Of a stretch of DNA of 40,310 nucleotides, positions 8,156 through 17,688 are shown in pieces. Origin of the DNA: Acidobacteriaceae bacterium (GTDB lineage Bacteria > Acidobacteriota > Terriglobia > Terriglobales > Acidobacteriaceae); contig JASHVE010000274.1 of assembly GCA_030039675.1 (NCBI GenBank), forward strand, positions 1 through 40,310. The letters are read 5' to 3'. Within the stretch, counting starts at the first letter, position 1; every line of letters starts with the position of its first letter. The notes beneath the pieces were generated by a model, which had not been told where the DNA came from, did not search any database, and saw only the letters and a program-made list of their open reading frames with translations. Position numbers and translations under genes: made by a program.

Positions 8156-9799
8156 ATGACCGAATCTTTTCTGTTGCTTGATTCCCGCGATAACGTGGTG
8201 GTGGCGCTCGCAACGCTGGAGCCGGGTACGCTCGTACGCTATGGAAACGGCGCCTCGCCCGCATCCTGCAGCGCTGCAGAGACGATTCCCGCCAAGCAGA
8301 AGATGGCGCTCGCGGATCTGCAGGCGGGCGACCTGATCTTCATGTATGGCATGGTGGTGGGCGAAGCGGTGAAGCCGATTGCGCGCGGCGGTCTGCTGAC
8401 GACAAACAACATCCGGCATCGGACTGGCGACTACTCGGCGGTGCGTCATCCGGCTGCGGTCGCGCCGCCGGATGCATCTGCCTGGGCCGGCGGCTCCTTT
8501 CTCGGTTATCGCCGCGCTGACGGTCAGGTGGGCACACGCAATTACTGGATCGTGGTGCCGCTGGTGTTTTGCGAGAACCGCAACGTGGAGCAGATGCGTG
8601 AGGCGCTCGAAGAAGAGCTTGGGTATGGGCGCGCCAACAATCGCTATCGCCAGCACGTCCGGGATCTGGTTCATGCGCGCTCGAATCTTAGCGGGCCTTC
8701 CGATGAGAACGCGCAGTTGCACTCGGAGCGGATTTTCCCCAATCTCGATGGCATCCGCTTTCTCACGCACCAGCTAGGCTGCGGCGGCACGCGGCAGGAC
8801 GCACAGGCGCTCTGCGGCCTGCTTGCCGGCTACATTCATCATCCCAACGTGGCCGGAGCCACGGTGCTGAGCCTGGGCTGCCAGAATGCGCAGGCGAGCC
8901 TGCTGATGGAAGAGCTCCGCGCCCGCGATCCCGAGTTGCGCAAGCCGGTGCTGATCTTCGAGCAGCAGAAGTCGGGTCATGAGGCTGCGCTGATGAAGCA
9001 GGCCCTGGACCAGACCTTCGCGGCCCTCGCCGAAGCGAATCGCGTCCGGCGGGAACCGGCACCGCTCGCGGCGCTGACAGTTGGCTTGCAATGCGGCGGG
9101 TCAGACGGCTTCAGCGGCATCTCGGCGAATCCGGCGGTAGGCTACGTCTCGGATCTGGTTGTGGGTGTCGGCGGCAAAACCATGCTCTCGGAGTTTCCTG
9201 AGCTTCACGGAGTTGAACAGGAGCTGATCAACCGCTGCGCTACCGATGAGCTTGCGGCACGCTTTTCGAATCTCATGCAGACCTACGCGGCGCGGGCCAG
9301 GGCTGTGCAGTCGGATTTCGCATTCAATCCGTCGCCCGGTAACATCCGCGATGGCCTGATCACCGACGCAATCAAATCGGCCGGCGCGGCGCGCAAGGGT
9401 GGCGTCTCGCGGGTGAGCGACGTGATTGACTATCCAGAGTACGTTGCCAAGCCGGGGCTTACGCTGCAATGCACGCCGGGCAACGACGTGGAAAGCGTGA
9501 CCGCGCAGGTGGGTGCGGGCTGCAACATCGTCCTCTTCACTACCGGGCTGGGCACACCGACCGGAAATCCGATTGCGCCGGTGCTAAAGATCTCCACCAA
9601 CTCAAAGCTGGCCGAACGGATGGGCGACATCATCGACTTCGATGCCGGCGGCATCGTGACGGGCGAGACCACGGTCGCAGAGTGCGCGGAGAAGCTGCTC
9701 GAACGATCCATCGACGTCGCGAGCGGCAATCGCCTTACCAAAGCCGAAGAGCGCGGCCAGATCGATTTCATTCCGTGGAAGCGCGGCGTCTCGCTCTAA
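8156..9799 (+). CDS. uxaA: Altronate dehydratase (UxaA family)
   Basis: N-terminal SAF-like domain, GYRRADGQVGTRNYWIVVPLVFC, GLQCGGSDGFSGISANPAVGYVSDLVV, C-terminal DFIPWKRGVSL. Confidence 0.9.
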   Translation: MTESFLLLDSRDNVVVALATLEPGTLVRYGNGASPASCSAAETIPAKQKMALADLQAGDLIFMYGMVVGEAVKPIARGGLLTTNNIRHRTGDYSAVRHPAAVAPPDASAWAGGSFLGYRRADGQVGTRNYWIVVPLVFCENRNVEQMREALEEELGYGRANNRYRQHVRDLVHARSNLSGPSDENAQLHSERIFPNLDGIRFLTHQLGCGGTRQDAQALCGLLAGYIHHPNVAGATVLSLGCQNAQASLLMEELRARDPELRKPVLIFEQQKSGHEAALMKQALDQTFAALAEANRVRREPAPLAALTVGLQCGGSDGFSGISANPAVGYVSDLVVGVGGKTMLSEFPELHGVEQELINRCATDELAARFSNLMQTYAARARAVQSDFAFNPSPGNIRDGLITDAIKSAGAARKGGVSRVSDVIDYPEYVAKPGLTLQCTPGNDVESVTAQVGAGCNIVLFTTGLGTPTGNPIAPVLKISTNSKLAERMGDIIDFDAGGIVTGETTVAECAEKLLERSIDVASGNRLTKAEERGQIDFIPWKRGVSL

Positions 9800-9815
9800 C
9801 GCGAGTTAACGCGAT

Positions 9816-10559
9816 TCATTCAAGATACGAAGCCACCACGGCCAGCGCGGCAATCGCCGCCGTTTCTGCGCGCAGAATGCGCGGCCCCAGTGTGACGGCC
9901 CGCCAACCGCTGGAATCGAAGAGCGCTTCCTCTGCGGGTGCCCATCCACCTTCAGGGCCGATGGCGATCTCGATGGATGGCATTTCAGTTCCCGCGGCAG
10001 CGTCAATCTCGTCGAGCGCATGACGCAGCGTGGTGGTGCGCTCCTGCTCGGCCAGCACGATGCGGGTTGCATCGGACGCTGCTTTCACGCGCGCTGCAAG
10101 CGGCACGGGATCATGGATTACCGGCACATCAGAACGCCGCGCCTGCTTCGCCGCCTCGTACGCTATGCGCCGCCAGCGCTCAACGCGCTTTTCCGCGGCC
10201 TGGGCAAGATGCTTGTCGGTGCGCCGCGCGATCGTCGGCGCAATGGCCGCAACGCCCAGTTCTGTGGCTTTCTCCATCGCCCATTCGATGTGGTCGAATT
10301 TATAAATCGCAAGGGCGAGCGTGATAGGCATCGCCGGATCGGCTTCGAGCTCCGCGATCAGGTTAAAGCGCACTTCGCTCTGCTCACCGGCCAGCGATAC
10401 CGCCACAACCTCGGCATGGAAGACGTGTCCGCCGGCGACCACGTCCGCTTCCATGCCCTTCTGCGCCCGCAGGACGCGTGCCATGTGCTCGGCCTGCGCT
10501 CCCACTAAAGTGGCAGTCGCTTCATCCCAGTGTTCGGCGATCCAACGGCGGCGCGTCAT
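9816..10559 (-). CDS. rsmE: 16S rRNA (uracil1498-N3)-methyltransferase
   Basis: MTRRRWIAEHWDEATATLVGAQAEHMARVLRAQKG...IEIAIGPEGGWAPAEEALFDSSGWRAVTLGPRILRAETAAIAALAVV. Confidence 0.92.
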   Translation of the reverse strand: MTRRRWIAEHWDEATATLVGAQAEHMARVLRAQKGMEADVVAGGHVFHAEVVAVSLAGEQSEVRFNLIAELEADPAMPITLALAIYKFDHIEWAMEKATELGVAAIAPTIARRTDKHLAQAAEKRVERWRRIAYEAAKQARRSDVPVIHDPVPLAARVKAASDATRIVLAEQERTTTLRHALDEIDAAAGTEMPSIEIAIGPEGGWAPAEEALFDSSGWRAVTLGPRILRAETAAIAALAVVASYLE

Positions 10560-10606
10560 GCTGCGTTCTCCTCGAATGCTCCTTCCGAAGTGTAAATCAC
10601 CGCATA

Positions 10607-10646
10607 AACACTGAGGGGAACGCTTTGAAGCGTTCCCCTCAGTGTT
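10607..10646 (-). terminator. 19-bp perfect hairpin (terminator candidate)
   Basis: aacactgaggggaacgctt-tg-aagcgttcccctcagtgtt; lies between the 27-aa H1-like ORF and rsmE. A T-tract is present on the + side (CCTTTTTGG) and only a short GTGTTTA on the - side. Confidence 0.65.
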
Positions 10647-10668
10647 GCCTTTTTGGTTGGTCGATCCG

Positions 10669-10752
10669 CTACTTTTTCTTGGCTGCCTTCTTCGCGGCCT
10701 TCTTAGCGGGTGCCTTTTTCGCTGCCTTCTTGGCTGCTTTCTTTGTTGCCAT
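10669..10752 (-). CDS. 27-aa Lys/Ala-rich histone H1-like microprotein
   Basis: Reverse strand ATGGCAACAAAGAAAGCAGCC...AAAAAGTAG = MATKKAAKKAAKKAPAKKAAKKAAKKK; GGGAGAA ribosome-binding site upstream; too short for the ORF track. Confidence 0.75.
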   Translation of the reverse strand: MATKKAAKKAAKKAPAKKAAKKAAKKK

Positions 10753-10816
10753 TTGCCTATTCTCCCTTTTCGATGGGTTGCATCGAGTCTGCAATCCGTA
10801 GATTGCAGTTGAAGAA

Positions 10817-10845
10817 TGTATAGAATCGCGCCGCATCGATGTCAA
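10817..10845 (-). promoter_or_regulatory. Consensus-like sigma70 promoter for the H1-like microprotein
   Basis: Reverse strand TTGACA (10845-10840), 17-bp spacer, TATACA (10822-10817); an 8-bp hairpin ctgcaatc-cgta-gattgcag follows at 10789-10808 at the predicted mRNA 5' end. Confidence 0.7.
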
Positions 10846-11013
10846 GAAAAAAACGTCATGAGAGTGGAAAAAAGAGCAACAATTTTTTCGGCGCGGACTT
10901 TTTGCGATGCTTCGATGAGAGATTAGAAGGTATCGAATCGCTCTTCATCGAGAAGATGGAAGCAGAAATTGCGTGATGCGTGAGAGACACATCGCCTTCT
11001 TTCCTCGCCAGCC

Positions 11014-12432
11014 TCAACACTCGATTACATTCAGCGCAAGCCCGGCCAGACTGGTCTCTTTATAGCGCGATTGCATATCGAGGCCGGTCAGATACATGGT
11101 GCGGATGACCTGATCGAGCGACACTTTGTGCGCTTCGGACTCGTTCATCGCAATGCGCGCGGCATGTACGGCCTTCACCGCGCCCATCGCATTGCGCTCG
11201 ATGCATGGAATCTGGACAAGTCCGCCAATGGGATCGCAGGTCATGCCCAGATTGTGCTCCATCGCGATCTCGGCTGCGTGTTCGATCTGCCCGTTGGTGC
11301 CGCCGAGAGCGGCCGTCAGTCCGCCAGCGGCCATCGAACAGGCCACACCCACCTCACCCTGGCAGCCCACCTCGGCGCCGCTGATGGACGCGTTCTCTTT
11401 GTAGAGGCTTCCGATAGCCGCCGATGTGAGAAAGAAGCGCAGGATGCCCTCATGATCAGCATCGGGAATAAAGCGCTCATAGTAACGCGCAACCGCGGGC
11501 ACCACCCCGGCCGCGCCATTCGTCGGCGCAGTCACCACGCGTCCACCCGCGGCGTTCTCTTCATTCACCGCCATCGCATAAACCGTGACCCAGTCGAGCG
11601 GAGCGAGCGGATCGCCGATTTTTCCATCGACTTCTTTCTCGCGCAGGCGGTCGGCGAGCCGATGCGCGCGCCGTCTTACATGCAAGCCGCCAGGCAGAAT
11701 GCCCTCCGCCGTCATGCCGCGATCGATACACGCACACATCGTCTGCCAGATGCTGTCAATGCCATCACGCACGACCGCCACCGGCGCGCGGTCATCGCTT
11801 CCATCGACCCGGGCGCACTCGTTCTCCAGCATGAGCTGGCTGATAGAGAGCTCATGAGTGTGGCACTTCTCCAGCAGTTCCGCCGCGCTATGAAATGGAA
11901 ACGGAATTTTTTTCTCGTTTTGGACCGACGCCGTGCCCGGCCCGCTGCCGTCTTCCACGATGAATCCGCCGCCGATGGAAAAGAACGTCCGTTCATCGAG
12001 GGCCGCACCCTGCGAATCGAATGCCATGAACCGCAAGCCATTGGGATGCTGCATCCGCGCACCGGGAGGAAACATGCTGTCGCGGCGGAAGAGCAGGTCG
12101 CGCGCTTCGTCGAAGGGAATGGCCTTCGATCGGGCGAGAGTGATCCGATACTCGGTGCGGATGGCGGCGACAGTCGAATCAATGGTCACGGGATCGATCG
12201 TCGCCGGCTCGTTGCCGGCCAAACCAAGAAGAACCGCGCGATCCGTCGCGTGACCAAGACCGGTCAGTGCAAGCGAGCCAAACAATTCAACCTGCACCCG
12301 TGCAACACGATCGAGCAGACCGCGGGATGCAAGTTCGCAGGCGAAGCGGCACGAGGCGCGCATGGGACCCATCGTGTGGGAACTCGAGGGCCCGACGCCG
12401 ATCTTGTACAGCTCAAAGAGACTCGCGGTCAC
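11014..12432 (-). CDS. sdaA: L-serine ammonia-lyase (single-chain, Fe-S type)
   Basis: [81 protein letters not shown]. Confidence 0.95.
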   Translation of the reverse strand: MTASLFELYKIGVGPSSSHTMGPMRASCRFACELASRGLLDRVARVQVELFGSLALTGLGHATDRAVLLGLAGNEPATIDPVTIDSTVAAIRTEYRITLARSKAIPFDEARDLLFRRDSMFPPGARMQHPNGLRFMAFDSQGAALDERTFFSIGGGFIVEDGSGPGTASVQNEKKIPFPFHSAAELLEKCHTHELSISQLMLENECARVDGSDDRAPVAVVRDGIDSIWQTMCACIDRGMTAEGILPGGLHVRRRAHRLADRLREKEVDGKIGDPLAPLDWVTVYAMAVNEENAAGGRVVTAPTNGAAGVVPAVARYYERFIPDADHEGILRFFLTSAAIGSLYKENASISGAEVGCQGEVGVACSMAAGGLTAALGGTNGQIEHAAEIAMEHNLGMTCDPIGGLVQIPCIERNAMGAVKAVHAARIAMNESEAHKVSLDQVIRTMYLTGLDMQSRYKETSLAGLALNVIEC

Positions 12433-12483
12433 GCTTAAGATTGTAGCCGGGTTCGATGTTTGGCGCGCAGAGGACGATGGCAG

Positions 12484-12996
12484 TCATGGCCTCTCAGGCC
12501 AGTCTTTATCGGGACTCACGGGAAGCGGCTGATTCGCGCTGAGATTTTCTGGAGTGATGGCAGCGAAGATGAAGTCTTCCGGCGGAACCGGACTTCCGGC
12601 GAGCCGGCGCAGCATCGCCAACTGACCGGCATGCGTCATTGCATCGGAAAATGGGCCCTGCAGCAAAATCTCGGGAGTGATCTCTCGCAATTCCGTGCCA
12701 TTTTCAAGATGCCGCGCCAGATCTTCTATTACTTCGTGAAAATGCGCCACTGCATCCTTGAAAGCAGGAAGGTCAGGCGGGCGATAGCTGCCTCCGATGA
12801 AGTGAGTGCGCGCGTAACCGAGCACGCTGTCCATGTGGCGGATCAGCTCATGGGGAGTTCTGACTTTTAGCGCCGCGCGAAAGGATGAAAACTCCGACGG
12901 GGCATCGCGCAGCGCCTTCTGCGTTCTATAAGCGAGCGCCGCCAGAAAATGCCGCAACATCTTTCTCCTGTCGTCCATCTCTACTTCCTTCGCCAT
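12484..12996 (-). CDS. DinB-like four-helix protein, hypothetical
   Basis: [25 protein letters not shown]...[25 protein letters not shown], DinB/YfiT-like arrangement of His residues. Confidence 0.6.
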   Translation of the reverse strand: MAKEVEMDDRRKMLRHFLAALAYRTQKALRDAPSEFSSFRAALKVRTPHELIRHMDSVLGYARTHFIGGSYRPPDLPAFKDAVAHFHEVIEDLARHLENGTELREITPEILLQGPFSDAMTHAGQLAMLRRLAGSPVPPEDFIFAAITPENLSANQPLPVSPDKDWPERP

Positions 12997-13101
12997 CGAG
13001 ATGAGCTCATCATAGTCTGGATTCCGGGCCCCGATTCCAGGCGAATCATTCTCTTACTCCCTGCTCCTTGCTTCTGGTACACTCGCTGCAATCCTCCCAA
13101 C

Positions 13102-14658
13102 ATGCTCTTCAAGGCACTCAGCGCGGCTGTCTATGGCATCGACGCCAACCTCATCGACGTGGAGGTGGACTATAGCGGTGTCGTCAGCGACCAGGATCAC
13201 TTTCATACCGTCGGACTTCCGGACGCGGCCGTGCGCGAGAGCCGCGACCGCGTGCGCGCGGCGATCAAAAACTCCGGCTATCTGATTCCGCCCACGCACA
13301 TCACCATCAATCTCGCGCCGGCCGATCTCAAGAAGGAAGGTTCGGGATTCGATCTGCCCATCGCGGTCGGCATTCTCGGCGCATACGGCGCTTTGCGCAT
13401 CAACGATCTCAGCCAGTTCCTGCTTGTGGGCGAGCTGGGTCTCGACGGCAGCGTGCGCCCGATTCCAGGCATTCTGCCCATCGCCATCCTTGCACGCGAG
13501 AAGGGCATTCCCAATCTGATCCTTCCCGCCGCAGATGCCGCTGAAGCTGCGGTTGTCGAAGGCGTGCGTGTTTTTCCGGTCGCGTCGCTGCTCGATGTAT
13601 TGGATCTGCTGAACAGCGCAGTCCTCGGCGCCATCCAGCGTGAGCCATTCCGCATTGCGACAGAAAAGCTGCTCGGCGAACTGCAGCTTTTCAATGTGGA
13701 CTTCTGCGATGTGCGCGGCCAGCAGACGGCCAAGCGCGCGCTTGAAGTGGCCGCCGCGGGCAGTCACAACATTCTCATGATCGGTCCGCCGGGCTCGGGC
13801 AAGACGATGCTGGCCAAGCGGCTGCCGTCAATCCTTGCTCCGCTCACCTTCGACGAAGCATTAGAGACCACGAAGATTCACTCCGTCGCCGGCGTGCTCA
13901 ACGGCGCAGGACTGGTCACGCAGCGGCCCTTCCGCTCGCCGCATCACACCATCTCCGATGCGGGGCTGATTGGCGGCGGTATCGTCCCGCGTCCGGGCGA
14001 GGTGTCGCTGGCGCACAACGGCCTCTTGTTTCTGGATGAGCTGCCGGAGTTTCCGCGCAACGTGCTCGAAGTCATGCGCCAGCCGCTCGAAGATCACACG
14101 GTGACCATTGCCCGCGCCTCCATGTCGCTGAGTTTTCCGGCGCGGTTCATGTTGGCGGCGGCGATGAATCCCTGCCCGTGCGGCTACTTCAACGACAAAT
14201 CGCGCGAGTGCCTGTGTACGCCGCCCATGATCCAGCGCTACGTCGCCAAAATCTCCGGCCCGCTGCTCGACCGCATCGACATCCACATCGAGGTGCCGGC
14301 CGTTCAATATAAGGAGCTGCGCGGCGGTGCGGCGGCCGAAGGCTCGGCGCAGATCCGCGACCGCGTTATGGCCGCGCGCGATCGCCAGCGGCAACGCTTC
14401 TCCAAAACCAGAGAAAATATTTACTCGAATGCACAAATGACGACCCGACAGATTCGCGCCCACTGCGAGCTGAGCCCGGAGGCGGAAAAGCTGCTGGAAC
14501 GTGCTATGCAGCAGCAGGGCCTCACAGCGCGCGCCCATGACCGTATCCTCAAGGTCGCGCGCACCATTGCCGACCTCGAAGGCGTCGACCGCCTGGCCGT
14601 GGCGCATCTCGCCGAGGCTATCCAATATAGAACGCTGGACCGCAGCTACTGGGCCTAG
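13102..14658 (+). CDS. comM: YifB/ComM family Mg-chelatase-like AAA ATPase
   Basis: [83 protein letters not shown]. Confidence 0.93.
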   Translation: MLFKALSAAVYGIDANLIDVEVDYSGVVSDQDHFHTVGLPDAAVRESRDRVRAAIKNSGYLIPPTHITINLAPADLKKEGSGFDLPIAVGILGAYGALRINDLSQFLLVGELGLDGSVRPIPGILPIAILAREKGIPNLILPAADAAEAAVVEGVRVFPVASLLDVLDLLNSAVLGAIQREPFRIATEKLLGELQLFNVDFCDVRGQQTAKRALEVAAAGSHNILMIGPPGSGKTMLAKRLPSILAPLTFDEALETTKIHSVAGVLNGAGLVTQRPFRSPHHTISDAGLIGGGIVPRPGEVSLAHNGLLFLDELPEFPRNVLEVMRQPLEDHTVTIARASMSLSFPARFMLAAAMNPCPCGYFNDKSRECLCTPPMIQRYVAKISGPLLDRIDIHIEVPAVQYKELRGGAAAEGSAQIRDRVMAARDRQRQRFSKTRENIYSNAQMTTRQIRAHCELSPEAEKLLERAMQQQGLTARAHDRILKVARTIADLEGVDRLAVAHLAEAIQYRTLDRSYWA

Positions 14659-14836
14659 TTCTGAGGATTCCGGCAGGAGGGTCTGAGCGCACTTCGACTG
14701 TATTTTACTTCCTGGTTAACATTACCTTGGGTACCGATGATTCTTGAGCCCGGAGGCCGATAATTGAATCAAGCCGTTTAAGAAAAGTCTCATCGACGTT
14801 CTTCACGGTGTTCCCCGGGGGTCCTGGAGGCTGTCG

Positions 14837-15061
14837 ATGCGCGAGGTGGTTTTGGTAGCCGGCTGGGACGTGCTGTTTTGTGCGATTCCGTGTTTAGGGA
14901 TACTTTTGTTTAGCTTTTATCGTCTGGACCGGCTGATTTCTGCAGTCAGGAATGAGGAGCAGGCGGCGGATACTGGTTCTGAGCGGCCAGCTTGGGACGT
15001 CGAGCAAGAGAACGTTCCCATTGAAGTCAGGTCAGGATACGCCGGGGTTGGCCACCCGTAA
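14837..15061 (+). CDS. Small membrane protein, hypothetical (74 aa)
   Basis: MREVVLVAGWDVLFCAIPCLGILLFSFYRLDRLISAV; GGAGG ribosome-binding site about 8 nt upstream. Confidence 0.55.
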   Translation: MREVVLVAGWDVLFCAIPCLGILLFSFYRLDRLISAVRNEEQAADTGSERPAWDVEQENVPIEVRSGYAGVGHP

Positions 15062-15613
15062 TCAGCTGGATGCCGGCCCCGGAGCTCTCAGGCGCCGTTA
15101 TAGGTCCACAGAGCCCGGTGCTTGTTGCCGTGGGTACTTCCGGAGGATATTATCTGTATTAATTACAATAGTTTATGCCGAGCTTGCGAAGAGAGAAGAC
15201 GGCGCGGATTCTGCCACGGGAACGCCGAAAAAACAGTTGACCTCAATCTCCTTCCGGTATAATCTCAATAGTGCCATCCAGGGCGGGCTGCGCACTACAC
15301 TCTGCGCGCCGATGAGCGAATTCCTGCATCCAATTTGAGCAAGGGCTCAGGAGATGAACTGGTGGGTCGCAGATCCTGCCAGCAATGGGAATAACGGAAT
15401 ATGGTTCCCACGCGGGAAGACGTGCCCCTGCTTCGAGATGGCTTGTATCGCAACGTGCAATTTTTCGTCAGCAATAATCTGAGCTTCAGGCGCACGCTGT
15501 GCGTCTAAAGGATTGAGTGGAAGAAATTCAGGAAGCGTAGTTTGTACAGCTTTGCTGCACCGGCGGCGCCAAGAAGCTCCAGCCGGGCAGGTGACAGAAG
15601 AAGGAGATTAGCA

Positions 15614-15835
15614 ATGCGTTCCGATTTGGTTTTTGGGGCACTTTCTCATGTGTCCAATCGCTATCAGCTGTGCCAATTGGCGAGCAAGGCGACTCGCAAG
15701 CTGCATAAGCCGAACACGCGGCTGCAGGACACGACGAATGAAGTTCTGTGCCGTTTCCATACAACGAATCCGGGCCTGACCGCGACTCAACAGGCGCAGG
15801 CATCGCAACCCGTGGAGAGGCGCAGGGCGGCTTGA
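15614..15835 (+). CDS. rpoZ: DNA-directed RNA polymerase omega subunit (RpoZ-like)
   Basis: MRSDLVFGALSHVSNRYQLCQLASKATRKLHKPNTRLQDTTNEVL; NRYxLxxxAxKAxRxL resembles the omega core; AAGGAG ribosome-binding site; upstream of rho. The ORF track starts it at 15542. Confidence 0.65.
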   Translation: MRSDLVFGALSHVSNRYQLCQLASKATRKLHKPNTRLQDTTNEVLCRFHTTNPGLTATQQAQASQPVERRRAA

Positions 15836-16059
15836 CTGCGCCTCAAGCTTCCTCCACATTGAGCCAGGCTAAGGTTCACAGTATTTTCCCGTTGCAGGCG
15901 GATTTTCTCTCGCAGTATTTCGATACTCCAGTTGAATTCGGGTGATCCTTGCTGACTGGTTTGTCCCCCGATGCCCGCCCACTGATCCCTGTTTATTGAT
16001 CCTGGAGCCCATTCCTTCCGTACCCTACCCCTATATCCCGCCCTTTCGCAGGTGAACTA

Positions 16060-17310
16060 ATGACCATCGCCGAACTCAAAGAGAAAAACATCACCGAACT
16101 GAGCCGCATCGCTCGGACCCTGGAAATACCGGGGACGAGCGGCCTGCGCAAGCAGGATCTGATCTTCAAGATCCTGCAAGCGCAAAGCGAAAAGGAAGGC
16201 CACATCTTCGCCGAAGGCGTGCTGGAGATCTTGCCCGACGGCTACGGTTTTCTGCGCTCGCCCGATTACAACTATCTGCCCGGCCCCGACGACATCTATG
16301 TTTCCCCGTCGCAGATCCGCAAGTTCGACCTGAAGACGGGCGACTCGATCAGCGGCAACGTGCGGCCTCCGCATGAGGGCGAAAAGTACTTCGCGCTGGT
16401 GAAGATCGAAGCCATCAACTTCGAGTCGCCGGAAGAGACGCGCAACAAGATCCTCTTCGACAATCTCACGCCGCTCTATCCGCAGGAACGCATCAAGATG
16501 GAGACGGTGCGCGAGGCCACCAGCGGCCGCGTGATGGACCTGCTGACGCCCGTGGGTAAAGGGCAGCGCGGGCTGATCGTGGCGCCGCCGCGTACCGGCA
16601 AAACGATGCTGCTGCAGTCGATCGCCAACTCGATCACCGCAAACCACCCCGAGGTGGTGCTGATCGTGCTGCTCATCGACGAACGGCCTGAAGAAGTCAC
16701 CGACATGCAGCGCTCGGTGAAGGGCGAAGTCATCAGCTCCACCTTCGATGAGCCCGCCGCGCGCCACGTACAGGTGGCCGAGATGGTCATCGAGAAGGCC
16801 AAGCGCCTGGTGGAGCACAAGCGCGACGTCGTGATCCTGCTCGATTCGATCACGCGCCTGGCGCGCGCCTACAACACCATCGTGCCGCCGTCGGGCAAGG
16901 TGCTCTCGGGCGGCGTGGATTCGAATGCATTGCAGCGGCCGAAGCGTTTCTTCGGCGCGGCCCGCAACATTGAGGAAGGCGGATCGCTCACCATCATCGC
17001 CACTGCGCTCGTTGACACCGGCTCGCGCATGGACGAAGTGATCTTCGAAGAGTTCAAGGGCACAGGCAACATGGAGATCATTCTCGACCGCAAGCTGGTC
17101 GACAAGCGCGTTTTCCCGGCCATCGACATTCAGCGCTCCGGCACGCGTAAGGAAGAGCTGCTCATTCCCAAGGACGATCTGCAGCGCATCTTTGTGCTCC
17201 GCCGGGTGCTGAACCCGCTGTCGCCCGTGGAAGCCATGGAGTTGCTGATCACGCGCCTGGAAAAGGTGCGCAACAACGCCGAGTTCCTGCAGAACATGAA
17301 CCAGCTTTAA
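16060..17310 (+). CDS. rho: Transcription termination factor Rho
   Basis: Rho N-terminal domain, cold-shock-like RNA-binding domain, [53 protein letters not shown]. Confidence 0.97.
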   Translation: MTIAELKEKNITELSRIARTLEIPGTSGLRKQDLIFKILQAQSEKEGHIFAEGVLEILPDGYGFLRSPDYNYLPGPDDIYVSPSQIRKFDLKTGDSISGNVRPPHEGEKYFALVKIEAINFESPEETRNKILFDNLTPLYPQERIKMETVREATSGRVMDLLTPVGKGQRGLIVAPPRTGKTMLLQSIANSITANHPEVVLIVLLIDERPEEVTDMQRSVKGEVISSTFDEPAARHVQVAEMVIEKAKRLVEHKRDVVILLDSITRLARAYNTIVPPSGKVLSGGVDSNALQRPKRFFGAARNIEEGGSLTIIATALVDTGSRMDEVIFEEFKGTGNMEIILDRKLVDKRVFPAIDIQRSGTRKEELLIPKDDLQRIFVLRRVLNPLSPVEAMELLITRLEKVRNNAEFLQNMNQL

Positions 17311-17411
17311 GACAGGCGGCCCCGCACCCGGGTTTTGAGCTCTGTCGCAACACGGCGCGCAAAGCCGCTCTTCCGGGAATGCGCGCCCGCTGGTAAAATA
17401 GATAAGGTTGT

Positions 17412-17487
17412 GGGGCTGTAGCTCAGCTGGGAGAGCGCCTCGTTCGCAACGAGGAGGCCAGCGGTTCGATCCCGCTCAGCTCCACCA
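17412..17487 (+). tRNA. tRNA-Ala (anticodon CGC), CCA encoded
   Basis: ggggctgtagctcagctgggagagcgcctcgttcgcaacgaggaggccagcggttcgatcccgctcagctccacca folds as a cloverleaf; anticodon loop TTCGCAA. Confidence 0.95.
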
Positions 17488-17575
17488 ATTCTCCCTCTAC
17501 ACATCTTCAGCGCTTCGGTCCTTCGCTCTGCTCAGGATTTCGCCTGCGGGCTCAGACGCCCGCAAAACGGCTCAA

Positions 17576-17600
17576 GTTCGATCCCGCTCAGCTCCACCAA
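17576..17600 (+). repeat. 25-bp exact duplicate of the tRNA-Ala 3' end (att-like)
   Basis: gttcgatcccgctcagctccaccaa at 17464-17488 and again at 17576-17600. Confidence 0.92.
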
Positions 17601-17688
17601 ATCCCTCCCCATCGCCCTTGTGATCCCACGGCGGTAACCACCTTCGAAACAAGCGCGCTTATATACTGGGTCCAATCGAGGTGAACGT

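Noticed and set aside
11071-12438. 455-aa + strand ORF
   Set aside because: Antisense to sdaA, which has all family motifs.
15295-15495. 66-aa - strand ORF in the rpoZ upstream gap
   Set aside because: No ribosome-binding site or recognisable motif; likely chance.
15270-15530. 6S RNA, tmRNA or SRP RNA in the rpoZ upstream gap
   Set aside because: I could not build a convincing 6S-like closing stem with central bubble, and no tmRNA tag/tRNA-like ends or SRP GGAAG motif were found; left as an unassigned leader candidate.
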